DNA of 11,694 nt from Larix sibirica (lineage: Eukaryota > Streptophyta > Pinopsida > Pinales > Pinaceae): assembly GCA_004151065.3 (NCBI GenBank), contig NWUY0300013017.1, positions 14,264-25,957 of the forward strand, read 5' to 3'. This document shows, one piece after another, positions 7,571-11,694 of this stretch. The translations under genes and the position numbers were made by a program. Each line of letters begins with the position of its first letter. Positions within the stretch are counted from its first letter, which is position 1. The notes below the pieces were generated by a model. The model was not told where the DNA came from and searched no databases. It saw only the letters and a program-made list of their open reading frames with translations.

Positions 7571-8932
7571 GTTGACTGCTGCCTCCACTTCAGTCATGGA
7601 TATTTCCTTCATGAGAGTGGCATTGTGATCAACTATGAGAATGGTAGGGATGTAGTTGTTCACCTGGATGATGGCCTGAGTTCTATAACAATGCTCTTCA
7701 ATGAGCAGGTTCTGAAAATAATTTATTAGCTCCTGTTCAATTTATTCTTGGTTGTGGATGTTGACTCCTTCTGCTGATTTGATGGTTGATATCATGTTGT
7801 TCATTCTGTGTTGAAAGGTGGTACAATGAAAGAAGGTGGTATTACTCTCTCCCTCTTTTAGCCAGTTGATTCTAGATTTCTGCCTCCATAGAATATCCTC
7901 TTGCTCACAGCGCATATCAAGATGTTTCAGTGTTTCTTTCTCCTTATGTTTGAGCTCATCTGATTGTCCCTGCTCCATGATATATTTTTGAATGTTTTCC
8001 AAATATTTTTCCAGATCACTCTTCGCGGTGAAGATGTTTCCAAAGATGGTGCAGTTCCAGGTTCACATCTTGGATCGGATCAGTTTGAGTTTTTGGTGTA
8101 AGTTGGTCATTTTAGAGCGGCCTTCCACCTTCATGTTGATCCACCAATTGTGAACAGTGTCCTGAAAAGAGGGGTGAGTTAACCAGAATTTTTCAAAGCG
8201 AAAAGGGCGGAAATTTTTGTTACTCGTGTGCTGCTAGTTGAGGGAGGTCGTCCAGTGGTCCGAGCCAGCAAAGGGAAGAGTCGCGGTAGTGAGTAGACCT
8301 CCCATGTCAACACATGTTTTAGAGATGAGGAAGCGGTCCATACGAGGAAATTTGCTGAGATCCTCCTCTACGGTTGTTCCAATTTAGGAAGCCTTCAGAA
8401 TGTAGTGGATCGATGAGCCCGCAGTTGTCGATGCACGTTTTGAAAATGGTTTCTTTGAGGACAAGAAGCAATGCCCCCCTTTTTTCTGGAGGGAGGTGAT
8501 CATGTTAAAGTCCCCCCCAAGAATGAGTATGGAGTCTGGATGTTGCGAGGAGAAACATGAGATGTGATCAAGGAGCTTTAGTTTGAGAGACGTGGTTTGA
8601 GGCCCATAGACATTTATAAGCTGGCCAGTGAAATTAGTGCCTAAAATATGAAAGGAGGCGGACATAGAATGGGTCGTAGAGGCAAAGTCATTCAGGGATA
8701 TCAAAGAAGGATTCCAGGAAATTGCTATACCTCCGTAGGATCCATTGGCATCGATCACCATGGCTTGGCATCCTTTCTAGAGTTTGGACATAAGAGAATG
8801 GAATGAGTCATTGGTACATTTGGTTTCATGTATGAAGATAACAATAGGAAAGTCTTGCAGAATCTTCCGTTTTAGCATATGGTGCTTTGTAGGCCTGTTG
8901 AGCCCTCTCACATTCCAATATATTAACTGCAT
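7571..8932 (-). pseudogene. LINE ORF2 5' fragment, copy 2
   Basis: ATG at 8932-8930 opens the endonuclease. A private TAG at 8777-8779 (TGG in copy 1) falls shortly after the start. MVIDANGSYGGIAISWNPSL then reads on intact through NVYGPQ and GGDFN. A one-base loss in a T-run (8480-8485; T7 in copy 1) shifts the frame, and a one-base gain near 8315 restores it. Copy 2 keeps the ancestral codon where copy 1 has stops: TGG at 8252, CAG at 8231, CGA at 8075, and CAG in place of the copy 1 stop at 4392. The linker region (MENIQKYIMEQGQSDELK) is open to a TAA at 7742, which all copies share. The fragment ends as the RT begins. Confidence 0.88.
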
Positions 8933-9010
8933 TGGGAACCTGGGTATACAGTGGGGAAGAACTCCATTAGTTGGGTGTATTGCCCCGACTCTACAATTCG
9001 GGTTCCCAAT
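8931..9010 (-). promoter_or_regulatory. Inverted repeat at the ORF2 start, copy 2
   Basis: ATTGGGAACC (8931-8940) and GGTTCCCAAT (9001-9010) are perfect 10-base complements 60 bases apart. The arm nearest ORF2 contains the first two bases of the AUG (8932-8931). This is the same structure as in copy 1, one base pair longer. Confidence 0.5.
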
Positions 9011-9075
9011 TGACTGATCCTTTGTAGATCGGTTTTTCTTCTGTGCTTCTTGTTGTCCTGTTGAATTTTTTGCTT

Positions 9076-9599
9076 TTATTTTTTAGGGAGATTATGAAAC
9101 CCCAGTTTAAAGTGATTTACCTTTTTTAGGGCTACCATCGGCAATTGGATTTGCTTGGGTGGAATGGATTTTAAGTCTTTCCTTGTGCATGCATCTTCCA
9201 TGCCCAAAATGTCCAGTTCTCCAAACTCTAGTTCTTTCATTTCTTCATCCATAAGTATTTTCGGTCCTTGTGTATCTGCTTGGTTTGGTGGGGATTTCAT
9301 AGATGTCCCTTTCTCCTCCATCACTGATCCTTTGTTGGGAATGGGCCTGTCCTTGTGGCTTTCATGCATTTCAGGGTTGCGTTTTGGTGTTGATCAGTGA
9401 TTGTCCTTTTGATCTCTGGGTTCTCCATGTTTTTTTCCTCCGCTTCAGAGTTTTCCGGTTGTCCGTCAAGAGTTGTGAAGCTGTTGCTGGTAGTCGGGTC
9501 GTTCAATTTATTTTCCTCCATGGTATCTTTGCGGTGATGCCACCTTTTCTTTTTGGACTTCTGGAAACCCTCTTCGTCCTTGTGTTCTACTGGTGGCCT
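9076..9599 (-). pseudogene. LINE ORF1 3' fragment, copy 2
   Basis: This is the C-terminal half of ORF1 after the zinc knuckle. From the N at 9600 the minus strand reads RPPVEHKDEEGF, KKKRWHHRK and MEENKLNDPTTSN in one frame to a stop at 9321. A second frame, from about 9369, gives MHESHKDRPIPNKGS and the acidic tail LEFGELDILGMEDACT, ending HNLPKK and TAA at 9078-9076. At least one frame change is therefore needed. The end is better kept than in copy 1, because the base deleted near 5820 in copy 1 is present here. Confidence 0.78.
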
Positions 9600-9600
9600 N
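9600..9600. other. Assembly gap or unknown base (N)
   Basis: A single N separates copy 2 from copy 3. On the left the sequence stops at the base corresponding to 6271 of copy 1, two bases before the T10 run. On the right it resumes at the base corresponding to 4252 of copy 1. The jump shows this is a join between pieces and not one unread base, so any open frame crossing it is an artefact. Confidence 0.9.
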
Positions 9601-10940
9601 GTCATGGATATTTCCTTCATGAGAGTGGCATTGTGATCAACTATGAGAATGGTAGGGATGTAGTTGTTCACTTGGATGATGGCCTGAGTTCTATAACGAT
9701 GCTCTTCAGTGAGCAGGTTCTGAAAATAATTTATTAGCTCCTATTCAATTTATTCTTGGTTGCGGATGTTGACTCCTTCTGCTGATTTGATGGTTGCTAT
9801 CATGTTGTTCATTCTGTGTTGAAAGGTGGTGCAATGAAAGAAGGTGGTATTTCTCTCTCCCTCTTTTAGCCAGTTGATTCTAGATTTCTGCCTCCATAGA
9901 ATATCCTCTTGCTCACAGCGCATATCAAGATGTTTCAGTGTTTCTTTCTCCTTATGTTTGAGCTCATCTGATTGTCCCTGCTCCATGATATATTTTTGAA
10001 TGTTTTCCAAATATTTTTCCAGATCACTCTTCGCGGTGAAGATGTTTCCAAAGATGGTACAGTTCCAGGTTCGCATCTTGGATCATATCAGTTTGAGTTT
10101 TTGGTGCAAGATGGTCATTTTAGAGCGGTCTTCCACCTTCATGTTGATCCACCAATTGGGAATAGTGTCCTGAAAAGAGGCATGAGTTAACCAGAATTTT
10201 TCAAAGCGAAAAGGGTGGAAATTTTTGTTACCCGTGTGCTACTAGTTGAGGGAGATCGGCTAGTGGTCCGAGCCAGCAGAGGGAAGAGCCACGGTAGTGA
10301 GCAGACCTCCCATGTCAACAAATTTTCTGAGATGAGGAAGCGGTCCATACGAGGAAATTTGCTGAGATCCTCCTCTACGGTTGTTCCAAGTTAGGAATCC
10401 TTCAGAAGGTAGTGGATTGATGAGCCCGCAGTTGTCGATGCACGTTTTGAAAAGGGTTTCTTCGAGGACAAGAAGCAGTGCCTCCCTTTTTTTCTGGAGA
10501 GAGGTGATCATGTTAAAGTCCCCCCCAAGGATGAGTAGGGAGTCTGGATGTTGCGAGGAGAAACATGAGATGTGATCAAGGAGCTTCAGTTTGAGAGACG
10601 TGGTTTGAGGCCCATAGACATTCATAAGCTGGCCAGTGAAATTAGTGCCTAAAATATGAAAGGAGGCAGACATAGAATGGGCCGTAGAGGCAAAGTCATT
10701 CAGGGATATCAAAGAAGGATTCCAGGAAATTGCTATACCTCCGTAGGATCCATTGGCATCGATCACCATGGCTTGGCATCCTTTCTAGAGTTTGGACATA
10801 AGAGAATGGAATGAGTCATTGGTACATTTGGTTTCATGTATGAAGATAACAATAGGAAAGTCTTGCAGAATCTTCCGTTTTAGCATATGGTGCTTTGTAG
10901 GCCTGTTGAGCCCTCTCACATTCCAATATATTAACTGCAT
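9601..10940 (-). pseudogene. LINE ORF2 5' fragment, copy 3
   Basis: ATG at 10940-10938 opens the endonuclease. The early TAG at 10785-10787 is the one seen in copy 2. The rest of the endonuclease (MVIDANGSYGGIAIS through NVYGPQ, GGDFN and GSDH) is open from 10769 to 10260. Stops at 10260, 10242, 10239, 10083, 9750 and 9741 are those of copy 1. The single 15-bp unit at 9965-9979 is as in copy 2. The fragment thus combines inactivating changes of both other copies, and it ends at the N before the RT. Confidence 0.85.
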
Positions 10941-11018
10941 TGGGAACCTGGGTATACAGTGGGGAAGAACTCCATTAGTTGGGTGTATTGCCCCGACTCT
11001 ACAATTCGGGTTCCCAAT
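10939..11018 (-). promoter_or_regulatory. Inverted repeat at the ORF2 start, copy 3
   Basis: ATTGGGAACC (10939-10948) and GGTTCCCAAT (11009-11018) are the same 10-base complements as in copy 2, in a stretch identical to copy 2. It adds no independent evidence. Confidence 0.45.
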
Positions 11019-11083
11019 TGACTGATCCTTTGTAGATCGGTTTTTCTTCTGTGCTTCTTGTTGTCCTGTTGAATTTTTTGCTT

Positions 11084-11440
11084 TTATTTTTTAGGGAGAT
11101 TATGAAACCCCAGTTTAAAGTGATTTACCTTTTTTAGGGCTACCATCGGCAATTGGATTTGCTTGGGTGGAATGGATTTTAAGTCTTTCCTTGTGCATGC
11201 ATCTTCCATGCCCAAAATGTCCAGTTCTCCAAAATCTAGTTCTTTGATTTCTTCGTCCATAAGTATTTCCAGTCCTTGTGTATCCGCTTGGTTTGGTGGA
11301 GATTCATAGATGTCCCTTTCTCCTCCATCACTGTTCCTTTGTTGGGAATGGGCCTGTCCTTATGGATTTCATGCATCTCAGGGTTGCGTTTTGGTGTTGA
11401 TCAGTGATTGTCCTTTTGATCTCTGGGTTCTCCATGTTTT
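11084..11440 (-). pseudogene. LINE ORF1 C-terminal fragment, copy 3
   Basis: This carries the acidic tail of ORF1, ending at TAA 11086-11084, 143 bases upstream of the ORF2 start. Bases 11084 to about 11225 are copy 2-like and include the extra base missing from copy 1; the remainder is copy 1-like. The fragment stops in a T-run (four T before the N, where copy 1 has seven at 6102-6108). Confidence 0.8.
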
Positions 11441-11441
11441 N
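11441..11441. other. Assembly gap or unknown base (N)
   Basis: A single N lies between LINE copy 3 and an unrelated Ty3/gypsy fragment. As at 9600, the sequence breaks off within a T homopolymer. True adjacency of the two elements is not shown. Confidence 0.9.
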
Positions 11442-11694
11442 TGATTGTCTTCTCTTTGAGGTTGTCAAATGATGACATACAATGCTTGGTCCAGATGAAT
11501 TTTGTATCTTTTGTTAGAAGAGAAAACATAGGTGCAACAATTTTGCTATAAATTTCTATAAATCTTCTGTAGTAGCTTGTTTTCCCAAGGAAACTTCGCA
11601 CATCTCTTTGTTTGATAGGTGGTGGAAGTGTCCTAATGACCGTGACTTTTGCTTGATCAACTTCAATTCCTCTTTGTGAGATATGGTGTCCCAA
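11442..11694 (-). mobile_element. Ty3/gypsy LTR retrotransposon pol fragment (RT end, RNase H start)
   Basis: On the minus strand from the window edge the frame reads LGHHISQRGIEVDQAKV, LPPPIKQRDVRSFLGKTSYY, RRFIEIYSKIVAP and TKFIWTKHCMSSFDNLKEK. These are the hallmarks of the C-terminal part of a Ty3/gypsy reverse transcriptase and the beginning of its RNase H. The catalytic aspartates of the RT lie upstream, outside the window. No stop or frameshift is seen in these 84 codons, so this piece looks younger or better preserved than the LINE. The fragment is cut by the N at 11441 and by the window edge, so nothing can be said of its LTRs or completeness. The lineage within Ty3/gypsy is not determined. 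Confidence 0.9.

Larger units (their letters stand above)
7571..9599 (-). mobile_element. LINE fragment, copy 2 (internal part)
   Basis: This region aligns with copy 1 from 4230 to 6271, with a few percent substitutions and small indels. It carries the C-terminal half of ORF1, the spacer, and ORF2 from its start to the beginning of the RT. The homology starts sharply at 7571 inside ORF2 and stops at 9599 at an N. The missing part is the 3' half of the element, which is not the 5' truncation expected of incomplete LINE insertion. It shares stop codons with copy 1 (7742-7744 with 4401-4403; 8234-8236 with 4908-4910), so it derives from an already inactive element by duplication or recombination. 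Confidence 0.88.
9601..11440 (-). mobile_element. LINE fragment, copy 3 (mosaic of copies 1 and 2)
   Basis: This aligns with copy 1 from 4252 to 6105 and is bounded on both sides by an N. It matches copy 1 exactly in some stretches and copy 2 exactly in others: copy 1-like at 9601 to about 9885, copy 2-like to about 10000, copy 1-like to about 10715, copy 2-like to about 11225, then copy 1-like to 11440. I found no base private to copy 3. That pattern, between two gaps, points to a chimeric or collapsed assembly piece; gene conversion is the biological alternative. Confidence 0.85.

Noticed and set aside
9321-9671. Open frame across the N at 9600, joining ORF2 and ORF1 parts
   Set aside because: The left and right parts belong to different LINE ORFs and are joined only by the unknown base. 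It is not a fusion protein.
11401-11694. Open frame joining the Ty3/gypsy fragment to LINE sequence across the N at 11441
   Set aside because: The residues left of the N are the wrong-frame reading of the LINE ORF1 tail. The join is an assembly artefact.
1-11694. CRISPR array, tandem-repeat satellite or defence-like system
   Set aside because: The repeats present are three long LINE copies and a few short duplications. No regularly spaced repeat and no defence-type protein was found.

Overview
The window is land-plant nuclear DNA dominated by decayed retrotransposons. A LINE with a DUF4283 plus CCHC zinc-knuckle ORF1, an APE-type endonuclease/reverse transcriptase ORF2 and a C-terminal RNase H is the architecture of plant L1-clade elements. 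The right edge adds a Ty3/gypsy polymerase fragment. The species cannot be read from the sequence; a large repeat-rich plant genome (for example a gymnosperm) is a guess. I see no intact gene, no RNA gene, no CRISPR array and no bacterial feature.

Layout: 1-202 holds no gene. 203-941 (minus) is a broken, unrecognised coding remnant, frameshifted by a 28-bp tandem duplication. 942-1200 is unassigned. About 1201-7047 (minus) is a nearly full-length LINE (copy 1): ORF1 at about 7047-5750, a 143-bp spacer, then ORF2 at 5606-1201. ORF2 can be followed from its start codon to its stop, yet carries 19 internal stop codons and only one net frameshift. 7048-7570 is unassigned and partly very AT-rich. 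7571-9599 (minus) is a second copy of the middle of the same element (copy 2), diverged by a few percent. A single N follows at 9600. 9601-11440 is a third copy (copy 3), which reads as a patchwork of copy 1 and copy 2. A second N at 11441 precedes the Ty3/gypsy fragment at 11442-11694 (minus).

The parts once worked together as one LINE: ORF1 binds the RNA, the ORF2 endonuclease nicks the target, the RT copies the RNA onto the nick and RNase H removes the template. None of this can function now. All three copies share at least two ORF2 stop codons, so copies 2 and 3 descend from an already dead element and did not arise by fresh retrotransposition. No new biological system is evident. The most useful observations are the mosaic copy 3 between the two Ns (probably an assembly problem), the transition-driven decay, and a conserved inverted repeat whose arm overlaps the ORF2 start codon.
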